From contig DMHI01000091.1 in the NCBI GenBank assembly GCA_003449515.1, forward strand, positions 1-17,306: a DNA stretch of 17,306 nt, read 5' to 3'. Positions within the stretch are counted from its first letter, which is position 1. Each line of letters opens with the position of its first letter. The notes beneath the pieces are model-generated. The model saw only the letters and a list, made by a program, of their open reading frames with translations. It was not told the origin of the DNA and made no database searches. Both the position numbers and the translations under genes were made by a program. The DNA comes from Lysobacteraceae bacterium. GTDB taxonomy: Bacteria > Pseudomonadota > Gammaproteobacteria > Xanthomonadales > Xanthomonadaceae. This document shows positions 8,558-15,870 of the stretch, piece after piece.

Positions 8558-8570
8558 CGGCACTGTGCCG
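8558..8570. promoter_or_regulatory. 13-bp palindrome upstream of the exporter genes (possible operator)
   Basis: CGGCAC-T-GTGCCG is a perfect inverted repeat centred about 53 bp before the adaptor start at 8511, in the gap following the HDOD gene. Its position suits a repressor or activator site for the exporter, but no regulator gene is adjacent and one palindrome in GC-rich DNA may be chance. Confidence 0.3.
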
Positions 8571-8590
8571 CGCCGCTGCGTCCGACAACA

Positions 8591-8604
8591 CTGACGAAAG
8601 TCAG
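8591..8604 (-). other. Small hairpin after the HDOD gene
   Basis: CTGAC pairs with GTCAG around a four-base loop (TTTC on the transcribed strand), 14 bases past the HDOD stop. It is a weak stem followed by TGTTGT, possibly a leaky transcript end between the degQ-HDOD group and the exporter. Confidence 0.3.
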
Positions 8605-8617
8605 GCCCGCGCTGGGC

Positions 8618-9451
8618 TCAGGTGAGCAGGACGTCGATGTCCTGCCCGAGCCCGGCGGCCTCGTCCCAGTGGGGTGCCAGCACTTCGGCATCGAGCTCCA
8701 GCCACGACGCCACCGGTGCCGCGGCGCTGGTGAACAGGCCCTCGAGCGGCTGCTGGCCGCTCAGCAGCAACTGGGCGACGCGCGCCACATGCACGACGCC
8801 GGCGTATTCGTTGGGCACGCGGGCCGCCATCGGGGCCGGGTGGTTGACCACGGCTTCGCAGAGCGCGTCCGGGAAATGCCAGTGGCGGGCCAGCGCGCCG
8901 CCGATCTCCACCGAGGTGTAGCCGAGGATCATCTGCTCGGCATCGCCGCGTGGCGCACCGGCGGCAACGGCGGCATCGACTTCGCGCATGCGCTCGGCGT
9001 CGAGCGTGTGCATCAGCAGGTTGCCGACGTCGTGCATCAGGCCGGCGGTGAAGGCGGTTTCGGCGTTGAGGCTGCAGAGCTTGCCGCGGCGCACCAGCCA
9101 GCGGCACAGGCCGGCAACCATGAAGCTGCGACGCCAGAAGGCGCGCAGATCGAAGCCTTCCGGCGCCTTGAAGGCCGACACCACGCCGCCTGCCGCCACC
9201 ATCGTCCGCAGCGCATCGACGCCCAGCATCACCACGGCGTCGTTGACCGCGCTGATCTTGCGCGTACCGCCGTAGAACGAGGAATTCGCCAGGCGCAGCA
9301 CCTTCGCGCTGAGCGCCTGATCGAGCTGCAGCTTGGCGGCGATGCGGCTGGCGTCGACATTCGGATCGTCGAGCGCCTGCAGAAGCTCCTGCACCAGCTT
9401 CGGGATCGACGGCAGCTGGTGGGCCTGTTCGAGCATCTGCTGCACGTGCAT
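8618..9451 (-). CDS. HDOD domain protein (signalling output domain)
   Basis: 277-residue cytoplasmic protein consisting mainly of one HDOD domain (about 13-210). Visible family features are LPSIPKLVQELLQALDDPN at the start, ISAVNDAVVMLGVDALRTMV, and FTAGLMHDVGNLLMHTL, which resembles the HD-domain motif but belongs to the non-catalytic HDOD group. HDOD proteins act in bacterial signalling, often linked to cyclic-di-GMP, motility or virulence control in Xanthomonas and Pseudomonas, though their biochemical action is unclear. No receiver, GGDEF or EAL domain is attached. The start ATG 9451 has GGAG six to seven bases upstream. It follows the aminopeptidase gene by 31 bp. Confidence 0.93.
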   Translation of the reverse strand: MHVQQMLEQAHQLPSIPKLVQELLQALDDPNVDASRIAAKLQLDQALSAKVLRLANSSFYGGTRKISAVNDAVVMLGVDALRTMVAAGGVVSAFKAPEGFDLRAFWRRSFMVAGLCRWLVRRGKLCSLNAETAFTAGLMHDVGNLLMHTLDAERMREVDAAVAAGAPRGDAEQMILGYTSVEIGGALARHWHFPDALCEAVVNHPAPMAARVPNEYAGVVHVARVAQLLLSGQQPLEGLFTSAAAPVASWLELDAEVLAPHWDEAAGLGQDIDVLLT

Positions 9452-9482
9452 AACCGGCTCCGTCGTGGCGTTGTGGGGCAGC

Positions 9483-10880
9483 TTAGTGGGCGAAACGGCG
9501 CTTCAGGAAGGCCCAGGCCGCGCGCAGGCCCTGCGCCTCGCCGCCGGCCGGTTTGCCCGGGCGGTCGGCGTCGTTCCAGGAATACACGTCGACATGCGTC
9601 CAGTCCTGAGCATCGGGCACGAAGCGTTCGAGGTAGAGGGCGGCCGTCACACATCCGGCCATCCGCGAGGCGCCAGCGTTGGCGAGGTCGGCGATGCCGG
9701 ACTTCAGGTAACTCAGGTACGGGCGCCACAGCGGCATGCGCCACAGCGGGTCGCGCTGCGCGGTACCGGCGTCGAGGTAGGCGGCGGCCAGCTCGTCGCG
9801 GTTGCAGAACAGCGCCGGCAGGTCGGGCCCGAGCGCGATCCGCGCCGCACCGGTGAGCGTGGCGAAGTCCATCAGCAGGGCGGGCTTCTGCTCGGCGGCG
9901 AAGGTCAGTGCGTCGCAGAGGATCACGCGGCCTTCGGCGTCGGTGTTGTCGATCTCGACGCTCAAGCCCGCCCGCGTGGCGATCACCTCGCCCGGGCGGT
10001 AGGCGTCGGGGCCGAGCGCGTTCTCGACGGCCGGCACCAGCAGGGTCAGGCGAACCGGCAGGGCGCGCTCCAGCACGAGTCGGGCCAGCGCGATCGCGTG
10101 CGCCGCACCGCCCATGTCCTTCTTCATGTTGCGCATGCCATCGGCCGGCTTCACGTCGAGCCCGCCGGTGTCGAAGCACACGCCCTTGCCGACGATGACC
10201 AGGTGCGGGAGTGAGGCGTCGCCGTGGGTCAGCGCGATCAGCCGCGGGGCGCGATGGCTGGCGCGGCCGACGGCGTGAATGGCCGGGAAGTTCTGCGCCA
10301 GCAGCTCGGGCCCGCGCACGCAGCGGAAGTCCGCACCGTGCGTCATCGCCAGCGTCTGCACCTCGGCTTCGAGCTCGTCCGGGCCCAGGTGTTCGGTGGG
10401 TGTGTTGATCAGGTCGCGCGCGTGGCAGGAGGCGGCAAGCACGGCCAGCGCCTCGGCCTCGGCGTCGCCGTCGACGGCGAGCTTGGCGGTGGGCCGGGTC
10501 GTTTTCAGGTAGCGCGCGAACCGGTAGGCCCCCAGCCCCCAGCCGATCAGCGCGCGGTCGGGCGGCATCGCCAGCGGGCTGTCGGCGGCAAGGCGGAAGC
10601 TGAGCGCGGGCAGCAGTGTGGGCAGGTGGCCGAGGCTGGCCGGATCCAGTGGGTCGCCGATGCCGGCCACGGCGGCGGCCGGTGCGCCGTCGTCGCCGGG
10701 CAGCACGAGCACGCTGAGCGCATCGCCCTTGAAGCCGTGCGCCTCCACCCAGGCGCGGACGCGCGGCGACTGCGCGTCGCGCCACGCCGGGAAGCGCGTG
10801 GCATCGAGGAGGTACAGCGGCAGGGCCGGCGCAGCGGCCGGAACGAAGCAGGCGGGGCCGGAGGTGGCGGAAGCAGGCAT
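9483..10880 (-). CDS. Leucyl aminopeptidase family protein (M17)
   Basis: 465-residue cytoplasmic metallo-aminopeptidase that releases N-terminal amino acids from peptides. The C-terminal catalytic domain keeps the metal ligands and catalytic residues of E. coli PepA: Lys232 and Asp237 in GKGVCFDTGG, Lys244 in the VKP segment, Asp255 in MKKDMGGAA, and Asp314, Glu316 and Arg318 in the M17 signature NTDAEGR. The N-terminal part (about 1-150) is short and divergent, and the C-terminus reads DVYSWND where PepA has a LDIAG-type motif. It is therefore a PepB/PepA-like paralogue rather than clear PepA. ATG 10880 lacks a convincing ribosome-binding site. It lies 48 bp after the HAD gene and 31 bp before the HDOD gene, consistent with one operon. 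Confidence 0.93.
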   Translation of the reverse strand: MPASATSGPACFVPAAAPALPLYLLDATRFPAWRDAQSPRVRAWVEAHGFKGDALSVLVLPGDDGAPAAAVAGIGDPLDPASLGHLPTLLPALSFRLAADSPLAMPPDRALIGWGLGAYRFARYLKTTRPTAKLAVDGDAEAEALAVLAASCHARDLINTPTEHLGPDELEAEVQTLAMTHGADFRCVRGPELLAQNFPAIHAVGRASHRAPRLIALTHGDASLPHLVIVGKGVCFDTGGLDVKPADGMRNMKKDMGGAAHAIALARLVLERALPVRLTLLVPAVENALGPDAYRPGEVIATRAGLSVEIDNTDAEGRVILCDALTFAAEQKPALLMDFATLTGAARIALGPDLPALFCNRDELAAAYLDAGTAQRDPLWRMPLWRPYLSYLKSGIADLANAGASRMAGCVTAALYLERFVPDAQDWTHVDVYSWNDADRPGKPAGGEAQGLRAAWAFLKRRFAH

Positions 10881-10928
10881 GGTGGGGCGGCGCTCGGGGT
10901 GGGGCCGACAGGTGCCGGCGAAGGGGAA

Positions 10929-11678
10929 TCAGCGCGGGAGATTAGCCGGTTCGGCCGGCTCGCCCGAGGGCCCGGCCGCAGCAGGCAGGCGGGCGTCGGC
11001 CAGGGCCGCGACCAGGGCGTCGAGCGTGGCGACAGCGAGATCCGGCGGTGGCAGCTCGGTCGGCCAGGCGCTGCCATCGCGGTTGACCCAGCAGGTGCGC
11101 ATGCCGGCGCGTGCGGCGCCGTCGATGTCGAGCCAGGGGTCGTCGCCGACGTGCAGCATGTCGGCCAACTCGACGCCGAGTGCGGCGGCGGTGTGCGCGA
11201 AGATCGCGCGCTCCGGCTTGGCCACACCGCGCTCGCGGGCGGCCACGCGAACGGTGAAGCGTCCGGCGATGCCGATGCGCCCGAGGTCGGCGTTGCCATT
11301 GGTCAGCGAGGCCAGCGGGAAGCGCGCACCGAGCGCGTCGAGCGCCGGCAGCGCATCGGCATAGAACGCGACGCGGTTGCGCTCGAGGTACAGCGCCTCG
11401 AAGGCGGGTTGGGCGTGGGCGACATCGTCCCCGCTGCCGGCCAGTGCGCGTTCGAGGCTGATCAGCCGCTGCGCGGTGAAGTCGTGCGCGAGCTGCGGGT
11501 GTTCGCGCGCCACCTGTTCGCGCAGCTCGCGCATGCGCGGTATCGGCCAGGCCGCGGCGGTACGCGGACAATGCCGGGCGAGGTAGGCGTGCAGGGCGGT
11601 CTCGGCGCGTTCGATCAGTGGCCGGATCGGCCACAGGGTGTCGTCGAGGTCGAAGCTGATGGCGCGGATGTCCGGCAT
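10929..11678 (-). CDS. HAD-superfamily phosphatase, YigB-like
   Basis: 249-residue cytoplasmic hydrolase. HAD motifs are complete: DLDDT (motif I, nucleophile and acid aspartates), Thr in SLTNGN (motif II), Lys in AKPERAIF (motif III), and HVGDDPWLD (motif IV). The helical cap between motifs I and II is subfamily I. The text around motifs II-IV closely resembles E. coli YigB, which dephosphorylates flavin intermediates and FMN, so a flavin or sugar phosphatase role is plausible but not proven. I prefer ATG 11678, which puts motif I close to the N-terminus. A GTG at 11699 would add seven residues and overlap the degQ stop as GTGA, and is a real alternative. Either way it is tightly linked to degQ. 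Confidence 0.9.
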   Translation of the reverse strand: MPDIRAISFDLDDTLWPIRPLIERAETALHAYLARHCPRTAAAWPIPRMRELREQVAREHPQLAHDFTAQRLISLERALAGSGDDVAHAQPAFEALYLERNRVAFYADALPALDALGARFPLASLTNGNADLGRIGIAGRFTVRVAARERGVAKPERAIFAHTAAALGVELADMLHVGDDPWLDIDGAARAGMRTCWVNRDGSAWPTELPPPDLAVATLDALVAALADARLPAAAGPSGEPAEPANLPR

Positions 11679-11695
11679 CGGCCGATTGTCGCCGA

Positions 11696-13141
11696 TCACC
11701 GCAGTTCGAGGTCGCCCACCTGGGCGCCGCGCTGCACGCGCAGGATCAGCCGTTGTGGCGGCTGCGCCAGCGCGCTGCGCAGCGCGGTGAGGTCGTCGAC
11801 GCGCCGCCCGTTGACGCCGTGGATGCGGTCGCCGGCGCGCAGCCCGTTCTGTGCCGCCCGCGAGCCCGCCAACACATCGGCGACCGAGACGCCCACCAGG
11901 CCGGCGCTGCGGAACCGGTCGGCCATCTCGGCCAGTGTCGCGCCGGACAGACGGGGATCGATGTCGTCGCCCGGCAACTGCTTGGGCTGCTCGCGCAGCG
12001 TGGCTTCGAGCCTCAGCGCCTGCGCGCCGCGGCGCACGTCGAGCGTGGCCGGCCGGTTCACCGGCAGGAGCCCCTCGGCATTCCGCAGCGCCTGTGCGCT
12101 GTCGACGCGCTGGCCGTTGATCGCGGTGATCACGTCACCGGGGCGCAGGCCCGCGGCTTCGCCGGGCGTATTGCGATAGGTGCGGGTGACGATGGCACCA
12201 CGCAGGGTCGCGGCGAGGCCCAGCTCCCGGGCGAAGCGTGGCGTCAGGTCGGCGAGTTCGAGGCCCAGCGAGCCGCGCTTCACTTCGCCGTAGACCAGCA
12301 GTTGGCGCATCACCTCGCGCGCCAGGTGGGCCGGGATCGCGAAGCCGAGACCGATGTTGCCGGCCGCCGACCCGCGCGGGTTGAAGCTCGCGGTGTTGAT
12401 GCCGACGAGCTCGCCGCGCAGGTTGACCAGCGCGCCGCCGGAGTTGCCGGGATTGATCGAGGCATCGGTCTGGATGAAGTCCTGGAAGCCCAAGCCCGTC
12501 AGCCCGCTGCGGCCCACCGCCGAGACGATGCCCGAGGTGACGGTCTGGCCGAGGCCGAACGGGTTGCCCACCGCGACCACGAAATCGCCCACGCGCAGGC
12601 CCTGCGAAGGGGCCAGCGGCAGCGCGCGCAGATTCCCGACCGGAATGCGGATCAGCGCCACGTCGGTGCCGGGATCGGAGCCGATGAACTCGGCTTCCAC
12701 GGTGCGCCCGTCGGCCAGTTGCACGCTGACTTCGGTGGCGTTGTCGACGACGTGGTGGTTGGTCAGCACGTAGCCACGCTCGGCGTCGACGATCACGCCC
12801 GAGCCCAACGATTGCGACTCGCGCCGTTGCGGCCCGTCGGGCAGGCCGAAGAAGCGGCGGAAGAACGGATCGGCGGCCAGCGGGCTCTGCACCTCCACCA
12901 CCTGCCGGGTGTAGATGTTCACCACCGCCGGAGTGACGCCCTCGAGCATCGGTGCCAGCGAGGGCAGGGCCGGCAGAGCGGCGACGCTGCGCGGAGTCTG
13001 CGCGGTCACGGCGGGTGCGGCGGGTGCGGCAGCGGCTTGGGCTTGCGCGGCGGGCACCGGTGCCGGCGCAAGGCCGCGGGCGATCAGGCCGCCGCCGACG
13101 GCGGTGGCGAGCAGGCAGGCGAAGAGGGGCAGGGGACGCAT
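11696..13141 (-). CDS. degQ: DegP/DegQ/MucD-type periplasmic serine protease
   Basis: 481-residue trypsin-like HtrA protease/chaperone that handles misfolded envelope proteins. After a signal peptide (LPLFACLLATAVGGGLIARG, then an Ala/Pro-rich linker) comes the S1C catalytic domain with triad His130 (TNHHVV), Asp160 (GTDVALI) and Ser234 (NPGNSGGAL). Two PDZ domains follow (about 275-375 and 405-480). The loop before the first active-site strand is short, as in DegQ and MucD and unlike the long LA loop of E. coli DegP; the symbol is given on that basis. ATG 13141 has GAGGA ten bases upstream. An upstream open frame to 13273 is not supported. It is the first gene of the minus-strand series and is divergent from nrdJa. 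No consensus RpoE promoter was found. Confidence 0.93.
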   Translation of the reverse strand: MRPLPLFACLLATAVGGGLIARGLAPAPVPAAQAQAAAAPAAPAVTAQTPRSVAALPALPSLAPMLEGVTPAVVNIYTRQVVEVQSPLAADPFFRRFFGLPDGPQRRESQSLGSGVIVDAERGYVLTNHHVVDNATEVSVQLADGRTVEAEFIGSDPGTDVALIRIPVGNLRALPLAPSQGLRVGDFVVAVGNPFGLGQTVTSGIVSAVGRSGLTGLGFQDFIQTDASINPGNSGGALVNLRGELVGINTASFNPRGSAAGNIGLGFAIPAHLAREVMRQLLVYGEVKRGSLGLELADLTPRFARELGLAATLRGAIVTRTYRNTPGEAAGLRPGDVITAINGQRVDSAQALRNAEGLLPVNRPATLDVRRGAQALRLEATLREQPKQLPGDDIDPRLSGATLAEMADRFRSAGLVGVSVADVLAGSRAAQNGLRAGDRIHGVNGRRVDDLTALRSALAQPPQRLILRVQRGAQVGDLELR

Positions 13142-13322
13142 GCGCGGGCGGTCCTCGAGGTCGTGCGGGATGCGCCATTGATGCGGCTCCGGCGTGGCTT
13201 CCACAAGGGTCGGCGGCCGTCCCGGCAAGCATCGATTCACCCGGCCCGAGATCGGCAAGCGGTTGTCGCACAACGAAAAATGCCGGGCGTGGCGCGGTGA
13301 TGCGGCGTGCCGCGCGGATGCG

Positions 13323-13351
13323 TTGACAGGCGTGGAGGGCGGGCGTACCGT
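13323..13351 (+). promoter_or_regulatory. Sigma70-like promoter for nrdJa
   Basis: TTGACA (13323-13328) is a perfect -35 hexamer. Exactly 17 bp later lies TACCGT (13346-13351), which keeps the most conserved T, A and final T of the -10 hexamer. The predicted transcript would start near 13358 and carry a leader of about 220 nt. Confidence 0.55.
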
Positions 13352-13363
13352 TGCCTTCCGCTG

Positions 13364-13379
13364 CCCCTACATCTTGGGG
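13364..13379. promoter_or_regulatory. NrdR-box-like palindrome 1
   Basis: The 16-bp element CCCCTACATCTTGGGG is an imperfect palindrome with the ACATCTTG core seen in NrdR boxes of ribonucleotide reductase genes. It sits just after the predicted transcription start of nrdJa. NrdR is the ATP/dATP-sensing repressor of nrd genes. Confidence 0.6.
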
Positions 13380-13395
13380 TGGGCACGGAAACCGG

Positions 13396-13410
13396 CCCCA
13401 AGATTTGGGG
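13396..13410. promoter_or_regulatory. NrdR-box-like palindrome 2
   Basis: CCCCAAGATTTGGGG, flanked by G and C, has 7-bp perfect arms around GAT. On the other strand it reads CCCCAAATCTTGGGG, close to element 1. The centres are 31.5 bp apart, three helical turns, which is the known arrangement of paired NrdR boxes. It is one base shorter than the usual 16-bp box. Confidence 0.55.
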
Positions 13411-13479
13411 CTTGAACAGAGCTGATGACGCGTGGCCGGAAGGTTCGTCATGGGGCAGATCGACTGAAAACCGGGTACC

Positions 13480-13510
13480 GCCGGCGCCCGACGCCAGCGC
13501 GGCCGTTTTT
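13480..13510 (+). terminator. Terminator-like hairpin with T5 tract in the nrdJa leader
   Basis: GCC-(G)-GCGC (13480-13487) pairs with GCGC-GGC (13497-13503) around a nine-base loop, and CG is followed by TTTTT at 13506-13510. It lies about 66 bp before the nrdJa start. It could be a leaky terminator or attenuator, or a chance structure in GC-rich DNA. No leader peptide or riboswitch core was recognised. Confidence 0.35.
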
Positions 13511-13576
13511 CCGTCCCTGCTCCGACGCATCGGGCCGGCCGATGACGACGCCTTCGGGCGCAGGAGAGGACGAGGA

Positions 13577-15727
13577 ATGAGCACGGTTCGCCTGGAGGCG
13601 GTCAAGACGGAAGAGCCGGTGGAGATTTCGATGCAGCCGGCGTCCTGGGACATCTGGGACAAGAAGTACCGCCTCAAGACCAAGAAGGGCGAACCGGTCG
13701 ATGTCGACATCGACGGCACCTACAAGCGCGTGGCCAGGGCCCTGGCCGAGGCCGAGCCGGGGACCGAGAGGCAGCGCTACTGGTACGAGCGTTTCCTGTG
13801 GGCGCTGCGCCGCGGCGTGATCCCCGCCGGGCGCATCACCTCGAACGCCGGCGCGCTCGAGCACAAGCCGGCCACCTCCACGATCAACTGCACGGTGTCG
13901 GGCACGATCCCCGACTCGATGGACGGCATCCTCGAGAAAGTGCACGAGGCCGGGCTGACGTTGAAGGCCGGTTGCGGCATCGGCTACGAATTCTCGACGC
14001 TGCGCCCGCGCGGTGCGTTTGTCGCCGGCGCCGGCGCACACACCTCGGGCCCGCTGAGTTTCATGGACATCTACGACAAGATGTGCTTCACCGTGTCGTC
14101 GGCCGGTGGCCGCCGCGGCGCGCAGATGGGCACCTTCGAGATCAGCCACCCGGACGTCAAGGAGTTCATCAAGGCCAAGCGCGAGGACGGCCGCCTGCGC
14201 CAGTTCAATCTCTCGCTGCTGATCACCGACGAGTTCATGGATGCGGTGGCCCGCGACGCCGAGTGGCCGCTGGTGTTCCCGGTCAGCGAGAAGGAGGCCG
14301 GCGATATCGATCTCGACGATGCCAGGCAGGTGGTCTGGCGCGAGTGGCCCACCAACAAGGGCTACGTGACCCGCGACGACGGCATGGTGGCGTGCAAGGT
14401 CTACAACCACGTCCGCGCGCGCGGCCTGTGGGACATGATCATGACCTCCACCTACGACTTCGCCGAGCCGGGCTTCATCCTCATCGACCGCGTCAATGAG
14501 ATGAACAACAACTGGTTCTGCGAGGCGATCCGCGCGACCAACCCCTGCGGCGAGCAGCCGCTGCCGCCCTACGGCGCCTGCCTGCTGGGCTCGGTGAACC
14601 TGACCCGGTTCGTGCGCGATCCGTTCACCGACAAGGCGCGCTTCGACTGGGAGGAGTACAAGGAAGTCGTGCGCGTGTTCACCCGCATGCTCGACAACGT
14701 CGTCGAAGTGAACGGCCTGCCGCTCGAGCAGCAGCGCGACGAGATCCTACGCAAGCGCCGCCACGGCATGGGCTTCCTCGGCCTCGGCTCGACGATGACG
14801 ATGCTGCGCATGAAGTACGGATCAAAGGAAAGCTGCGAGTTCACCGAGGCCGTGTCGCGTGAGATGGCCGTGGCCGGCTGGGAAGTGGCGCTGGCGCTCG
14901 CCGAGGAGAAGGGTCCGGCCCCGATCATGGACGAGGACTTCACCGTCAGCGCCGAGATGCTGCGCAAGCGCCCGGAGATGGCCGCCGACGGCTTCAAGGT
15001 GGGCGATACGGTCAAAGGCCGCGTGCTGCACGCGAAATACAGCCGCTACATGCAGCGCGTCGCCAGCGTGGCGCCCGAGCTGGTGCAGAAGCTCGCTGAA
15101 ACGGGTGCGCGCTTCACCCACCACAGCTCGATCGCGCCGACTGGCACCATTTCGTTGTCGCTGGCCAACAACGCCTCCAACGGCATCGAGCCCTCGTTCG
15201 CGCACCACTACTCGCGCAACGTGATCCGCGAGGGCAAGAAGTCGAAGGAGAAGGTGGACGTCTACAGCTTCGAGCTGCTGGCCTACCGCGAGCTGGTGAA
15301 CCCGAAGGCCATGCCGTACAGCGATGATCCGGAGGCCAAGCTGCCGGACTACTTCATCGCCGCCGACGACATTTCGCCGAAGGAGCACGTCGACATCCAG
15401 GCCGCCTCGCAGATCTGGATCGACTCGTCCATTTCCAAGACCGCGAACGTCCCGACCGACTTCCCATACGAGGACTTCAAGGACATCTACCGCTACGCCC
15501 ACGAGAAAGGTCTCAAGGGCTGCACGACGTTCCGCTTCAACCCGGCCGCCTTCCAGGGCGTGCTGGTCAAGGAGAAGGACCTCGAGAACACCACCTACCG
15601 CTTCGAGCTGGAGGACGGCAGCGTGGTCGAAGTGAAGGGCAACGAGCAGATCGAGTACGACGGCGAGATGCACACCGCCGCCAACCTGTTCGATGCGCTG
15701 AAAGAAGGGTACTACGGGAAGTTCTGA
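13577..15727 (+). CDS. nrdJa: Class II (adenosylcobalamin-dependent) ribonucleotide reductase, catalytic part NrdJa
   Basis: 716-residue catalytic half of a split vitamin-B12-dependent reductase that converts ribonucleotides to deoxyribonucleotides without oxygen dependence. The active site is complete: redox cysteines Cys105 (STINCTVSG) and Cys335 (PYGACLLGS), and radical-site Cys324 with Asn322 and Glu326 in NPCGEQ. This pattern and spacing match Thermotoga NrdJ (C134, C322, C333). APTGTIS (520-526), NGIEPSF and GLKGCTTFRF are class II signatures. No ATP-cone domain is present at the N-terminus. The protein ends at EGYYGKF and lacks the C-terminal cysteine tail of full-length NrdJ, which is encoded separately as nrdJb. 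ATG 13577 is preceded by GAGGA at six bases; the open frame extends to 13307 but runs through the operator region. As in Pseudomonas aeruginosa, the enzyme is split into two genes. Confidence 0.95.
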   Translation: MSTVRLEAVKTEEPVEISMQPASWDIWDKKYRLKTKKGEPVDVDIDGTYKRVARALAEAEPGTERQRYWYERFLWALRRGVIPAGRITSNAGALEHKPATSTINCTVSGTIPDSMDGILEKVHEAGLTLKAGCGIGYEFSTLRPRGAFVAGAGAHTSGPLSFMDIYDKMCFTVSSAGGRRGAQMGTFEISHPDVKEFIKAKREDGRLRQFNLSLLITDEFMDAVARDAEWPLVFPVSEKEAGDIDLDDARQVVWREWPTNKGYVTRDDGMVACKVYNHVRARGLWDMIMTSTYDFAEPGFILIDRVNEMNNNWFCEAIRATNPCGEQPLPPYGACLLGSVNLTRFVRDPFTDKARFDWEEYKEVVRVFTRMLDNVVEVNGLPLEQQRDEILRKRRHGMGFLGLGSTMTMLRMKYGSKESCEFTEAVSREMAVAGWEVALALAEEKGPAPIMDEDFTVSAEMLRKRPEMAADGFKVGDTVKGRVLHAKYSRYMQRVASVAPELVQKLAETGARFTHHSSIAPTGTISLSLANNASNGIEPSFAHHYSRNVIREGKKSKEKVDVYSFELLAYRELVNPKAMPYSDDPEAKLPDYFIAADDISPKEHVDIQAASQIWIDSSISKTANVPTDFPYEDFKDIYRYAHEKGLKGCTTFRFNPAAFQGVLVKEKDLENTTYRFELEDGSVVEVKGNEQIEYDGEMHTAANLFDALKEGYYGKF

Positions 15728-15735
15728 GTTCTGAC

Positions 15736-15767
15736 GGAAGGCCCGCGGCAGAACGTCGCAGGCTTCC
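15736..15767 (+). other. Stem-loop right after nrdJa
   Basis: GGAAG-(G)-CC-(C)-GCGGC pairs with GTCGC-(A)-GG-CTTCC around an AGAAC loop, giving about 12 pairs with one bulge and one mismatch, starting nine bases after the nrdJa stop. No T-run follows. It is likely a 3' stabiliser or processing site, or a partial terminator inside the operon. Confidence 0.5.
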
Positions 15768-15775
15768 TGACTCGA

Positions 15776-15807
15776 GGCCCGCCCGACCCGCCCCGGCGAG
15801 GTGGGCC
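15776..15807 (+). other. Second stem-loop between nrdJa and the histone-like gene
   Basis: GGCCCGCC (15776-15783) pairs with GGTGGGCC (15800-15807) with one G-U pair around a 16-base GC-rich loop. It follows the first stem-loop by eight bases and shares its lack of a T-run. Confidence 0.35.
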
Positions 15808-15870
15808 CGAACCGGCAAGCGTGCACCGGCCCCAATGCACGCGGTTGCAGCACCCCACTGGAGTGTTCCC

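Larger units (their letters stand above)
13142..13576. other. Divergent intergenic region between degQ and nrdJa
   Basis: This 435-bp stretch has no supported gene. The degQ side contains an 8-bp direct repeat CGGCAAGC at 13223-13230 and 13253-13260, exactly 30 bp apart, and an inverted repeat GTTGT-CGC-ACAAC at 13262-13274; either could be a regulator site. The nrdJa side holds the promoter, paired palindromes and leader hairpin listed separately. Open frames on both strands here are N-terminal extensions of the flanking genes without start signals. Confidence 0.6.

Noticed and set aside
10224..12179. Long plus-strand open frame (651 residues) opposite the aminopeptidase, HAD and degQ genes
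   Set aside because: Its Gly/Arg/Gln-rich composition is typical of antisense frames in GC-rich DNA; the opposite strand has complete catalytic motifs for three enzymes.
13142..13273. 44-residue extension of degQ upstream of its signal peptide
   Set aside because: It would bury the signal peptide and has no ribosome-binding site; ATG 13141 is preceded by GAGGA.
13307..13576. 90-residue N-terminal extension of nrdJa in the same open frame
   Set aside because: It runs through the NrdR-like palindromes, has no start signal, and ATG 13577 has a strong ribosome-binding site and a normal NrdJa N-terminus.
13358..13576. Cobalamin riboswitch in the nrdJa leader
   Set aside because: Expected because the enzyme uses adenosylcobalamin, but no GCCACTG-type B12 box or surrounding core was seen.
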